DNA of 64,000 nucleotides from positions 282,049,348 to 282,113,347 of the forward strand of contig NC_073746.1 in the NCBI RefSeq assembly GCF_029784135.1, read 5' to 3'. Below are positions 1 through 9,603 of the stretch, one piece after another. A model generated the notes under the pieces. That model saw nothing but the letters and a program-made list of their open reading frames with translations, ran no database searches and was not told the origin of the DNA. Every line of letters begins with the position of its first letter. Positions within the stretch are counted from its first letter, which is position 1. Source of the DNA: Toxorhynchites rutilus septentrionalis (taxonomy: Eukaryota; Arthropoda; Insecta; Diptera; Culicidae). A program made the translations under genes and the position numbers.

Positions 1-183
1 ACTCGAATTTTGATAGAATGCAAAAACTGGTGTTCTGAGGCGAATTAAATGGGAATGCAGGTAAAACCGAAACCTTTAGAGAAACTTGTTACAATAATTT
101 CAAAGTACTAAGAGATTATTCATACAGCCATTCCATGTCAAACCGATATAGTGGTTCAAACGTGGTAGTTTTGTTCTTTATCG

Positions 184-1825
184 CAAAATATCATCGCTGC
201 AACTAATAATGTACCTCAGTTATCGTCGATCAGATCATCACATAGGACTAACTCTGAAATCGCGGAGAGTGCTTGCCAAAATTTTAGGTATCCTGGACCT
301 GATGGCATTCCATCTGCTGTCTTGAAAAGGTGTTCTACAGGCCTGTCTCAACCGCTGAGTCTCATATTCTGTCGGTCCATTCAGTATGGAATTTTCCCGA
401 AAACATGGAAAAACTCCTTTGTCCAGTTTTCCAGTTTTCAAAAAAGGCAACAAAAAGCAAGTGGAAACTATAGCGAAATTGCTCGCTTATGTGCTCTTTA
501 CAAACTATTCGAAATCATCATTTTGGATTACATATCACATACCTGTAAAAGTTACATTGCCGAGCAGCAACATAGATTCCTTTCCAAAAGATCCACATCT
601 ACGAATTTGGTCATTTACACTTCATTCATTGCGCGGGCTCTACAATCGCACTATCAAATAGATGCGATATATACAGATTTTTCCGTAGCCTTCGACACAA
701 TCAATCACCAGATTACAATTGCCAAATTCTAGCGTCTTGGATTCAGCGGTTCTTTTTTGAGTTGGCTGCAGTCTTATCTGCTGGATCGATACATGGTTGT
801 AAAAAAAGGCGACTTCACTTCTGAGCTTTTCCGTATGACATCAGGTATACCTCAAGGAAGTCATCTTGGGCCATTTGTTTTCTGATATATCTGAACGACA
901 TCAATACCATTCTGGAATGCAAAAAATTATCATATGCAGATGACTTCAAATTGTACCATTTGATTGATGGTGAAGCCGACGCAGTATTTCTCCAGCCACA
1001 AATTGACGCTTTTAGTTCTCGGTGTTGAACGAACAGAATGATTCTGAACCCAATTTAGTGCTCTGCGATATCCTTTTCTCGTGAATGCTCTGTCGTTCGT
1101 TACGACTGTAGTATTGAAGATATGACACTAGAGCGGGTAGACTGCGTTAAGGACTTAGGAGTCATGCTCGATTCTAAGCTTACGTTTCGTGATCATATCG
1201 CATATATTGTATCAAAAGCAACTTAAACACTCGGATTTGTGTTTCGCTCAATTAAGCAATTCACGGACATCCATTGCATAAAAGCAATTGGTTCGCTCGA
1301 TTATTGAGTATGCATCAATTATCTGGTCACCATACTACCAAAACAGCATTCAACACATGGATACTGTTCACCGCAAGTTTATCAAGTTTGCCTTACGTAG
1401 ATTACCTTGGAGTAATCCCAATGATCTACCAAGCTATGAGCACCGCTGTAAGCTCATAGGACTCGATTTGTGGCATGATCGCCGTAATATTTCTAAAGCC
1501 TGTTTCATATCGGATCTGATATTATCCCACGTCGATTGTGAATTTTAACATTCAACGGCGGAGCCTGCGGTCTCACAACTATCTCCGGATACCGTTTTCT
1601 CGTACAAACTACGGCTATAATGAAGCGATGTCGAGCATGTGTCGTGAATTCAACCGATGCAGCTCCGTGTTCGATTTTAGTTTGTCGCGCACAACACTAT
1701 AAAGACGATTTAACTCCACGCTTACGAATTCTCGTGTTAGTTTTTAAGTCTAATAGTGTAGTTTAGCCATTAGGGTTATAATTGAACCTGTTGATATAAG
1801 TTTTAAATAAATAGATGAATAAATA
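184..1825 (+). mobile_element. Non-LTR retrotransposon (Jockey/CR1 group), decayed, 5'-truncated
   Basis: This LINE remnant sits inside the left arm of the foldback element. It starts mid-ORF2 and ends in an A-rich tail with AATAAA- and AAATA-like repeats at 1803-1828. It shares its whole reverse-transcriptase layout and its 3' sequence ('cattagggttat', 'ctgttgat') with the copy at 11855-13660, so both belong to one family. It is truncated at its 5' end, as is usual for LINE insertions. No clear target-site duplication is visible at the junctions with the foldback arm. Confidence 0.85.
250..1548 (+). pseudogene. Reverse transcriptase pseudogene of the LINE
   Basis: Frames must be joined to read it. 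The order matches a non-LTR reverse transcriptase: a thumb-proximal stretch 'PSAVLKRCSTGLSQPLS' and 'GIFPKTWKNSF' (about 310-420), a motif A-like 'IDAIYTDFSVAFDTINHQ' (about 656-710), motif B 'TSGIPQGSHLGPFVF' (about 840-880), and the catalytic box 'SYADDFKLY' (about 928-955). After that comes the C-terminal 'RRLPWSNPNDLPSYEHR' (about 1395-1445). There are in-frame stops (for example just after GPFVF, near 883) and several frameshifts. The catalytic YADD survives, but the protein could not be made intact. Confidence 0.85.
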
Positions 1826-1947
1826 AATCAGACCCGTATTTTTTCATTTTTTCGTTAGGGTGCCCATTTCTATTTTAGGGTGGTCCGAAAAATAATTTTT
1901 TTCAACTTTTTCCCAAAAATGACTTTTTTCAAAAATTCATAACTTTT

Positions 1948-2438
1948 TTTTTATCCCTTTTGTTTATTTTAGGCTCATTAGCATTTTAGCTGTAACAGAG
2001 CCGAATTTCAATCGTGTACATGTCACATGTTTATCAAATCTGTAATTAGCACATTACACAGTTGCCATGTTTTCGGCGTTTAGAGTATTCCCTTCTATAC
2101 CATTGTATATGGTACACATTTACACAGTTGCCATATAGGCGTAAGAGTTTTCGTTCTGTTGTTCCATTATCCAGTTAGACCGGACAGCGGAGACAGTTGA
2201 TTGATCATTGTTGAGTTATTTATAGAACAGCAGCCCGATGTGTCTTGCAGAGCAGAGCAGTTGTATGGATGAATCGATCTTATTTCGACCGTGGATCGAT
2301 CTCCATCGCTGATGATTGTTGCGTGGACGTAGTTATTCTGTAACAACACAAAGATGGTCAATGAGGGCCCTGAGTTTTGAACTCACGATCGATCGCTTAC
2401 TAAGCGAACGCGCAACCAATGTGGCTACGTAGACCCCC
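1948..2438 (-). mobile_element. tRNA-derived SINE, about 490 bp, with perfect 12-bp target duplication
   Basis: Read on the minus strand it starts GGGGGTCTACGTAGCCACAT. It contains a pol III A box (TAGCCACATTGG) and a B box (GAGTTCAAAACTC) at the spacing of a tRNA head. A long non-tRNA body follows, and it ends in AATAAACAAAAGGGAT plus poly(A). The direct repeat TTCATAACTTTT flanks it exactly (1936-1947 and 2439-2450). The intact duplication and the clean joining of the foldback arm across it mark a complete insertion. The body is unusually long for a Feilai-type mosquito SINE; the family name is not certain. Confidence 0.85.
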
Positions 2439-3213
2439 TTCATAACTTTTGATGGTTCAGATAATCGACATATTAAATTAAAACCAATGAACTAGCTTTT
2501 CATTGAAAAATATTGCGCTATGTTTTTTTTTCTTGAATGCTGAGGATTTTCTACATAACATATCTCGATATCAGAGATGCTATTTTTTCGTTTTGAGATA
2601 TGATTTTTCAAACTTAACCGGTGGTCCGAAAATTCATTTTTTCCCTTTTATCCAAAAATGCTAAAAAGCTAATAAGCTAGCCTTCTTTGAAAAAAAAAAC
2701 TTGAGCCATCTCACGTCATTCCCCGCGTGGAATAAGGGGGTTAGTTTCTAGTTGCATAGGTCTAGTCTAGTCACATAGGAATATTGAACGAAGACTTAAA
2801 ACATGTTAAATTTGCAAAATAATAACTCTAACACGAAAATAATAGCATCTCTGATATCGAGATATGTTATGTAAACAATTCTCAGCTTTCAAAATAAAAT
2901 ATAAAAAATACCTTCCAGTCCAAAGCCACAAAACCAATAAAAAACGACTACTATGAACAACAAAAGGCTAGCTTATTAACTTCAATTTGATATGTTGATC
3001 AGTGGTTCAAATGTTATAAATTTTTGAAAAAAGTAATTTTTGGGAAAAAGCGGAAAAAAATGATATTTCGGACCACCCCAAAATAGAAATGGGCACCCTA
3101 ACGAAAAAATAATAAAAATGCGGGTCCAATTTTTTGCGATAAAGAACAAAATTACCACTTTTGACAAAAATCTAAGAACCACTATATCGGTTTGACATGA
3201 AATGGCTGCATAT

Positions 3214-3829
3214 ACACTTTAAGAACATATCAACTGGGGAGAGGGGCGAAAGTTGCAAATTATATTTAACACGTTGAGTGCCACGGTTTTATAGCGACTC
3301 TATGGAAATTTTTAAACGTATAAGGGGCCATCGCTTCTTATCGTAGTGGAAAGTATTTTTGTTCGAAAGGAAATATGCTTATAAGCTTATATGCTTATAT
3401 TAGTTACCTTTATTATCATATGTTGTACTGTCAGTCACCGGTGACTGACGCAACCTGAGCGAAAACTCGGTGTCAATCACCGGTGACTATTAATTGGATT
3501 GCTAAGATTTTGAATAATAAAAAAAAACTTATTTCAACTGCAAAAAAAAAACTGTTCACTAATGGCTTATTGAGGCCCATAACGCTGTTGCTGTCGATGT
3601 AGTCTCTGATTTGCAGAACGAGTGGTTCGGATTCCTGTCTAGAAATTTCAGCCAGCACTTATGTTTTTCCTATTGAATGGATTTTTCCATTTTTCCTCGA
3701 TTCAAAAGCCAGACAGTTCTCAAGATCAAGCAGGTTATCGACAAACTCCTGTTCCTGGTCCGGAGTAAAAACGAAAATTTTGATCCCAGCTTGGGTAGGC
3801 ATCCACCAGAAATGTGTCTATGAGCGTTA
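3214..3829. other. Unassigned AT-rich stretch with a strong palindrome
   Basis: No coding signal was seen. A 'ttaacacgttgagtgcc' string near 3268-3284 resembles the ends of TTAA-inserting (piggyBac-type) MITEs, but no partner end was found. The dyad at 3430-3449 is listed separately. The rest looks like unique or unrecognised sequence. Confidence 0.4.
3430..3449. repeat. Perfect 20-bp palindrome plus a second similar dyad
   Basis: GTCAGTCACCGGTGACTGAC reads the same on both strands. A second, slightly imperfect dyad with the same TCACCGGTGA core lies at about 3476-3485, some 40 bp downstream. Nearby repeated palindromes with one core suggest either transposon ends or paired binding sites; the sequence alone does not decide. 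Confidence 0.8.
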
Positions 3830-3831
3830 TA

Positions 3832-4557
3832 CGAGGGTCACTATTTATATTTCGGGAATTGGCAACACTGGTGTCATGTGAGTCCATCTGACGGTTCCAT
3901 CGTAATGTTTGACATTTTTGACGATATACGTACTCAGAACATTTTGTCATACGGACGCTATTTGTTTATTTTATATTTAGTTGAAAGTTTGGTCTCGGCA
4001 AAAAAATGGAACTGAATCGTGAACATTTTCTTGCGATGATTTTTTATGAATTTCAACGTGGATTATCACAACAAGAGTGCGTCAATCAACTTAATTTGTC
4101 TTTTGGCGATGAAGCTCCATCAAAAACCACTGTGTATCGCTGGTATAGTGAATTCAATCGTGGTCGTAGTTCGCTGTCCGACGAGTTTCGTGAAGGTCGT
4201 CCAAAATTGACTGTAGTGCCAGAAAACATCGATGCTGTGCACGAAATGATTAAGCAAGATCGTCATGTAACCTATTGTGAGATTGAGGCATCCCTAAGCA
4301 TTAGTTCCACCAGCATATATGCGATTTTACATGAACACTTAGTTGTGCGAAAATTATGTTCACGTTGGATCCCACATAATTTGACAATCGCTCAAAAAAA
4401 AGGCTCGTGTCGATTGGAATAAATGCTGAAATTGGTTTAAGCGCATGCAAAAGTGTATCGATCATCGTGGCGAGTACTTTGAAAAACAATAAAAATATAT
4501 TCGCAGCTTAACTATTTGTTTTTGTTCCTATTCCCGAAATATAAATAGTGACCCTCG
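3832..4557 (+). mobile_element. Internally deleted mariner with perfect 28-bp TIRs
   Basis: The left TIR at 3832-3859 begins CGAGGGTCACTATTTATATT. It is matched over 28 bp without mismatch by the reverse complement of 4530-4557. TA flanks both sides (3830-3831 and 4558-4559), the target site of Tc1/mariner elements. The element is 726 bp, about half of a complete mariner, because the middle of the transposase is missing. Its perfect ends suggest it is young compared with other elements in the window. Confidence 0.92.
4006..4422 (+). pseudogene. Mariner transposase, N-terminal DNA-binding half only
   Basis: The frame starts MELNREHFLAMIFYEFQRG and holds the two helix-turn-helix regions that bind the TIRs. 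The second ends in 'HNLTIAQKK', a hallmark close to 'WVPHELTEEQK' of mariner proteins. Translation stops at residue 138, where a complete protein would have about 340. Just past the break, another frame (about 4426-4486) reads 'NWFKRMQKCIDHRGEYFEKQ', which is the normal mariner C-terminus. So about 190 codons holding the D,D34D catalytic core are deleted, and a frameshift joins the rest. It cannot catalyse transposition, but the DNA-binding half is open and could compete for ends. That last point is inference. Confidence 0.88.
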
Positions 4558-4559
4558 TA

Positions 4560-5024
4560 CGAAGAGATACCAGGAGCTGGAGGAGGAGCTAAGAAATTAC
4601 AAGTGTGTACGGAGGAAATCGGAAAATTTTCAAAACAAAATGTTTCTAACTTCTGGATAGCTCAGTGGTACTGAATTATTTAATTATCTCAGGGTCGGCT
4701 CTTACCTTTGAACGAGGTGGACACACGAATACTACGGAAGATAATGATAATGAATTTAATTGAGAATATGATCGTGATAACAACAGAACGGAAGTATTTT
4801 TTAAATTTTATTGTATATTTTTTCTTTCCAGGTTAGTATATTAGTGGACGTTGCGGCCGAGCAGGAACAGGTTGAATCCAGGAAAGTATTTGATTTTGCG
4901 ATAGGGAAAGAGAGAGGGATTTGAAAGTTTCCTTTTCTTCGATCGGTATGTATTCTTCGATGGTCCGTGAGAAAAGACCGCCTCGCGCCTTCCAAATCTG
5001 CCTTTACGCCTCGAATCCTTCTTT

Positions 5025-5059
<35 letters not shown>

Positions 5060-5337
5060 TTCTCATCTCTCTATCCACTTTCTCTCTCTTCCCTATGCAT
5101 GTTCAACCCTTTTTTGTCATTATTTGGACCAAAGAGCTCCAGATTTGTTGTAAGGATTAATTGTTGAGATTGTTAATTTCCACAAGGATTCTTTTTTTTT
5201 GAATTGGCAGCATGTAATGCCTTACATGTAGGTAGGTGATGAGGAGATTTTGGTAAGTATTAAATAGATTGTAGGATTTTAAGTTATACTGCAATTCGTA
5301 TCTTACCACACGATCTATAGTTTATTTATGTTTTTTT
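4560..5337. other. Unassigned stretch with a weak tRNA-like head
   Basis: A 'ggatagctcagtggt' string at about 4655-4670 looks like a tRNA or SINE A box, but no convincing B box follows, so no SINE or tRNA is called. The interval also holds a CT microsatellite. Nothing else is recognised. Confidence 0.3.
5028..5057. repeat. CT dinucleotide microsatellite
   Basis: An almost pure run of CT repeats, followed by a pyrimidine-rich stretch to about 5095. Confidence 0.95.
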
Positions 5338-5586
5338 TTATTGTTGCGGTCTTCGCGGAACAAAGAGATCACGTTGCTCGGCCTTCCTTAACAGCTTCTG
5401 CTGCACTTTACGCTCGTGTAGCACTGTCGGACAACCGGAACCAGGCTTCCGTTCGATGCTCTCATCTTTTCCTAGAAAGGAGGGGATGTTGTGAACGGCG
5501 GAGCGACTATATCCGGCGAACACAAAATGCCTTACGATGTCCATCTTCTTCGCTCCAGTGTGAAGCTGGCAGTTCGAGCAACGCAT
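5338..5586 (-). pseudogene. Tc1/mariner-type transposase N-terminus
   Basis: The minus-strand frame reads 'KKMDIVRHFVFAGYSRSAV', then 'ESIERKPGSGCPTVLHERKV' after about 10 residues. That is a helix-turn-helix followed by the R-K-x-G-S-G-x-P linker typical of Tc1/mariner (IS630-type) DNA-binding domains. Only about 80 residues survive, with no catalytic domain next to them. A homologous, further deleted copy lies at 63342-63518 on the plus strand. The exact clade cannot be told from this half. Confidence 0.65.
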
Positions 5587-5762
5587 CGTTTTTCATCGTC
5601 ATTCGAATCAGTCCAATTTCTTCAACACATAAGTTAATCCCATTGACGAATTGGCGCGTAATCCTTTAACGTGAAGCATTTCCCAGTTCTCCGTGAGCTG
5701 AGGAAAGTACATTCTTTTAGTACTAGTCGTGCTTCGACTTTTCTCATGCCCAAAACATGAAC

Positions 5763-6072
5763 CAATAGAACCCCGATAATCCGCGGAAACGTGTTCCATA
5801 GTAATTCTATAGAGCTTCCCGAAATTTATCAGTGAGAGGTAGGTATTTGCTCTTTCGTTTTGGTCAAGGCTATCACATTATCTGACCACTGGTGTACACG
5901 ACCTGGATAGAATGGATAGATGATTTTTATATTGATAAAACATAGTTTTCATGTTGAAATATTTTCATTTCTTGTTTGCACCTCATGTTTAGTTCTTTAT
6001 CGTGTTATTCGCGATTTCCGTTATGCGCGGTGGCCTTGCCAGAATATTCCGCGGATAATCGGAGTTCTACTG
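5763..6072. mobile_element. Pogo/Tigger-type MITE, 310 bp
   Basis: The left end CAATAGAACCCCGATAATCC and the reverse complement of the right end, CAGTAGAACTCCGATTATCC, match over about 24 bp with three differences. CAGTAGAACCCCGATTATCC is the classic end of pogo/Tigger elements. No transposase is encoded. The interior has further CG-rich pieces of the subterminal repeat near 6008-6055. A matching single end lies at 45419-45475. Confidence 0.8.
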
Positions 6073-6241
6073 TACTCCGATGTATAATTCATTCATTCGC
6101 AACACACAATATCTTTGACCAATAGAATTATCCATATCAAAAATCGCCGAGCAGAAAAAAGTAAGTTTGTTCTTAATGACGTTTCAAACAAACTAAATCG
6201 CGTTCAAAATTGAAATTAAGACCACTGACAGTAGTACCAAC

Positions 6242-8183
6242 AAGGGTTGCCAACTATTATTTTCAAAAATCAGTATAAATGAAAACAAAAATCAGGAAGA
6301 AATCAGGATAGATCATATTGGGTTGTCCGGAAAGTTCACGTCGGTTTTTGGGAAAACGAAAGCATCATTTTTTTCACAATCTTTCGCCACGCAGCTCAAA
6401 AATTCTATCCTTCCAGAATAAGTTTGCTTACTCGTCGAAAACTGTTCAATCTATTTTTTATGCTGTCCATAGAGTCGAAGTTCTCGTTCTTAAAACTCCT
6501 ATACTCGCACAAACGGTCTCACGGACCGAAAAATCTATAACTTTTTTGAGGAAGCTGAACTAAATGACTATTAAAACTGAATGAAGTTGAAGTCGTAGAG
6601 TAAATTTTGCTGAGACCTGAACTTGTAATAATCTGTAGGTGCAATATCCGGTTAATTGAGCTGATGGGATACCACTTTCCAGCCAGACTCCAAAAATTTT
6701 CGGTGCGTTTATGAAACGAGTCATTCCACAAATACAATGTAGATGCAATCCATCCAGGCTTTTTGACCAATTGTGTGTCATAACCAGGGCTTGGAAATAT
6801 TGAGCTTGTTAAGTAATATTGAAAATATATTTTTATCAGTGTAACGCGTTTATTTTGCTTGTCGATGCTGCTGTCATTCATTCGACGGCAAAAAAATTTA
6901 CAACTGTGTTCATTCATATTCATTCTGTGCTATCTGAGCTTTCCTCAAAGCTCGAGTCATGAGAATTCATTCACTTTTATTCATTGCCATTGAATTTTCA
7001 GGAATGTTGTGATGGTTCATTTTCAATATCCCGATATGTGTGTGATTTTCTCATTGAGTCAGTGCCTTTCTTGTTACTCCGAAAGGGCAACGCAAATCGG
7101 TGGTGCAAGCGGAAATGCCAACAAAAGAGCAAGATCTGCATGCACACACACAGCTAAGGATTGCATAGGTTTGGACGGCGAGGAGGCATTCTGCAGAATA
7201 GACCCGAGTAGCGAATGCAGCCGTGTCAGTCAAAGCTGGATGTTGGCAATTTCATCCGCTAATTCTATAGCATAGTTTAATCCGTTTGCAAAAGGAAGCT
7301 CGAAATATTCCCATTGCGGTCGTTTCTTGGACACCACCATTTGATGTTCGTAAGTACGGAATTTGAGTCAAAAATCAAATGTTTGGAATTTGAGTCAAGA
7401 CGGTGTTTTTTTACATCGGAACTGGAGTCTTTTGAAGCATTTCTGACAAGTGGAATTGGAATTGCATATTCACCATGTAAAATGGAAGCATTTTAATTTA
7501 GATGGAAACCTTGCATGCTTGAACAATTTAATTTCTTGTCACTATTATGAGCATTCTGTACTTCGTTATCTTCCTCAACGAATTTCTCCGTTTTGTCAGT
7601 GTCCAAGAACGATGCTTATTGTGAATGAACTGGTACATTAATATCAATGAATGACAAAACTAGGGATATTTTCTTTTGCTCACATTCCGTGAACGCAGAA
7701 CAGAAAGAAAAAGAGAATGAAAAAAACTGGATGAATCAACTGTGAGGGGCTTGCTGTGATTGTGAGGTTCGGCGTTGGTTCATTTTCGGTATCCCAAATG
7801 CAATGGTATAATGATCGAATGTGGTCGGAAATTCAGCTGAAAAGATTGATGTGATACAGATATTTCCAAGCTCTGGTCATAACCGAAACCTTCCGTTTCA
7901 TTTCTTCATCAGAATCGAATGAATGAAAGAATTAAACATTATACAAGTTCGGACCAGAGAGTTTTTTTATGAAGATTATTATGACAGTTGTCATTTTCAA
8001 CCAGTAAAACTTTGTATATTTATTACGGATAATTTTCATTCAGATAAAGTGAAAAGCATAAAAATCAGGAATAATCTGGATAACTTCAGAAAAATCAGGC
8101 AAAATTGAGTGTTTGTCAGGATATCAGAGAATGAGTCAAAAAGTCTGCGAAATCCTGAAAAATCAGGAAGGTTGGCATCTCTG
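6242..8183. mobile_element. hAT-like non-autonomous element, 1.94 kb, 8-bp target duplication
   Basis: The left end AAGGGTTGCCAAC and the reverse complement of the right end, CAGAGATGCCAAC, are hAT-type TIRs (10 of 13 identical). The direct repeat GTACCAAC flanks both sides (6234-6241 and 8184-8191), and 8 bp is the hAT target size. Subterminal 'aatcctgaaaaatcagga' motifs recur near the right end. No hAT transposase is present; the interior holds a mariner remnant and unidentified sequence. A second, left-truncated copy lies at 17055-18287 and carries the same mariner junction, so the composite amplified as a unit. Confidence 0.82.
6318..6930 (-). pseudogene. Mariner transposase C-terminus inside the hAT-like element
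   Basis: The end at 6318, TTGGGTTGTCCGGAAAGTTC, is a typical mariner TIR preceded by TA. On the minus strand the signature 'PDIAPTDYYKFRSQQN' lies at 6625-6651 and just below. It corresponds to the YSPDLAPSDY block that carries the third catalytic aspartate of D,D34D mariners. An 'RTENFWSLAGKWYP'-like stretch precedes it in another frame. Stops and at least two frameshifts separate the pieces, and the opposite TIR is not visible. It is an old, dead copy. Confidence 0.75.
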
Positions 8184-8191
8184 GTACCAAC

Positions 8192-9572
8192 ATTAAAAAA
8201 ATAGAAAAAAGTTCAGCGGGATGATTTAAAATTATAAAGTCTAGGTATATGTTTGACAGAATGTAGATATGCCATACAGCCTGTCGAGATCTGGAAACGA
8301 TGGTCTAATGAGAGCAAGCTCGTCGGGAAGAAAAAAAAACCGTGTTTGGATGAACCCTAAAGCACGTCTGCTGGTTCAGAACGTGCAGAAGTCTGTGAAG
8401 CATGGTTGATTCCTCCGAATCACGTCCATTTAGCTATCGTTCTCTAGTTTGGAGTTCACCCTAAATACAAATACGAGAGCTTGTGTACGAAGGTATCGGA
8501 CAATGTTAGCAAACTCGACTAGTGTTCAAAAGTGCAACCAACATTAATTGGCTTCATTCTCGGCTAACACCAATTGATCGAATCTAGCCGCCAGAGTAAT
8601 ATAAAGAGTAAGCTAAGTACGAGGACCATTGCCCATCCGAAGGAAAGGAGTTAATCACCGAATACAACGCAGTGACGATCCGTTCCGAATATCCGCAGGA
8701 TAGCTGAGTTACGAAGACAACGCAACAACGATCCGGATCAAAATCTACGCCGGATAACCAAGTCAGCGAACCAGCAAGTACCTGTAATAGGGTGATAGCC
8801 TAAGGAAGTATCCAAGACGTAGTCATTCTAGTGTAGGGTTTTCTAGTGTAGAGGCACGAATTCTGAAAGTTTTTTTTTCGAACAAATAGAACAAATAATA
8901 TGTTTGATATTCATTATTATTATTATTATTATTCATTATTATTTGTGCAATAATCTTTCTAGAATACAAATATAACCAAACGAAAAAAGAAATTCTAATT
9001 CGGAAAAGTTACAAGCTGGTGAAATAGATAGTCCAAAACAAACAGTTCCCTGATGTGCATCATTTCAACCCTATTGGTTGTCCGAAACATAAAGAAATCC
9101 AATGGGTTTTTAATTTGTAAAGGTGCCGCTTTCGCAAAGAATCTTTCCAATGTTACATTCTGGATTGTCAAAACTTCGAAAATATGGAAAAATTCTAGAC
9201 TATAGTACCCTCTTAATTTGGTATAACGCCATATATTTAACAATTTGTGGTGTGATTTTTTTCCTTTCACATAACCTAGATTGGCTTAATGTGGATTTGC
9301 AATATTTCGGTACTACCTACTTTGCCTTTCGACTGTCAAAAAACAAGATACTTAAAAAATCAGAAAGCTGATAACTTCAGCTGTTTGTTTCTGTAGGAAG
9401 CACTAGCTTGTACGCACCGCTTCACTCTCGAAAACACACCGATAAGCTTCGATGATATCGTATCATTTGACGATGCCGTAGAAGTGATAGTTTCGTCGCG
9501 CAAATGAAAATATAAATACAACAAAGTAAATATGCAAATATGCCACTTGCCGGAGAGTCAACCGTCAATATC
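8192..9572. other. Unassigned; possible old LTR-like region and an ATT microsatellite
   Basis: 8270-8850 is GC-richer than its surroundings and has short self-similar phrases ('acgatccg', 'ggataacc/ggatagct'), as is common in LTRs of BEL or gypsy elements. No TG...CA boundaries, primer-binding site or coding region could be fixed, so no call is made. An ATT repeat lies at 8911-8943. Overlapping short frames on both strands at 8995-9371 have no recognisable motif. Confidence 0.3.
8911..8943. repeat. ATT trinucleotide microsatellite
   Basis: A run of ATT units with a single interruption (attcatt). Confidence 0.9.
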
Positions 9573-9603
9573 GTATGTTGACACACTCGGTGTGTCAACA
9601 TAC
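9573..9603. repeat. Perfect hairpin: 14-bp stem, 3-nt loop
   Basis: GTATGTTGACACAC, loop TCG, then the exact reverse complement GTGTGTCAACATAC. There is no poly-T after it and no gene beside it, so it is not read as a terminator. It could be the extruding centre of a foldback element or a leftover of two abutting inverted transposon ends. Confidence 0.9.

Larger units (their letters stand above)
122..3213. mobile_element. Large foldback (long-TIR) element, split by a LINE and a SINE
   Basis: The left arm (122-183, continuing at 1826-1947 and 2451-2505) is the reverse complement of the right arm (about 2960-3213). Both carry the phrase TCAAACCGATATAGTGGTTC, then a 'gggtgcccatttctattt' block and a 'ggtggtccgaaa' block. 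A second, inner inverted pair lies at 2553-2595 and 2835-2880 (shared 'catatctcgatatcagag'). The left arm is broken twice, by a LINE at 184-1825 and by a SINE at 1948-2438; removing both restores collinearity with the right arm. No transposase is visible, so this is a non-autonomous foldback or MITE-like element of about 1 kb before the insertions. The superfamily is unknown. Confidence 0.8.

Noticed and set aside
4650..4725. tRNA or SINE head ('ggatagctcagtggt')
   Set aside because: The A-box-like string lacks a B box and a cloverleaf, so neither a tRNA nor a SINE is supported.
5028..5170. Serine/leucine-rich protein from the CT repeat
   Set aside because: The frames are translations of a CT microsatellite.
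8270..8960. Solo LTR of a BEL or gypsy element
   Set aside because: No TG...CA ends, target duplication or internal coding region could be fixed.
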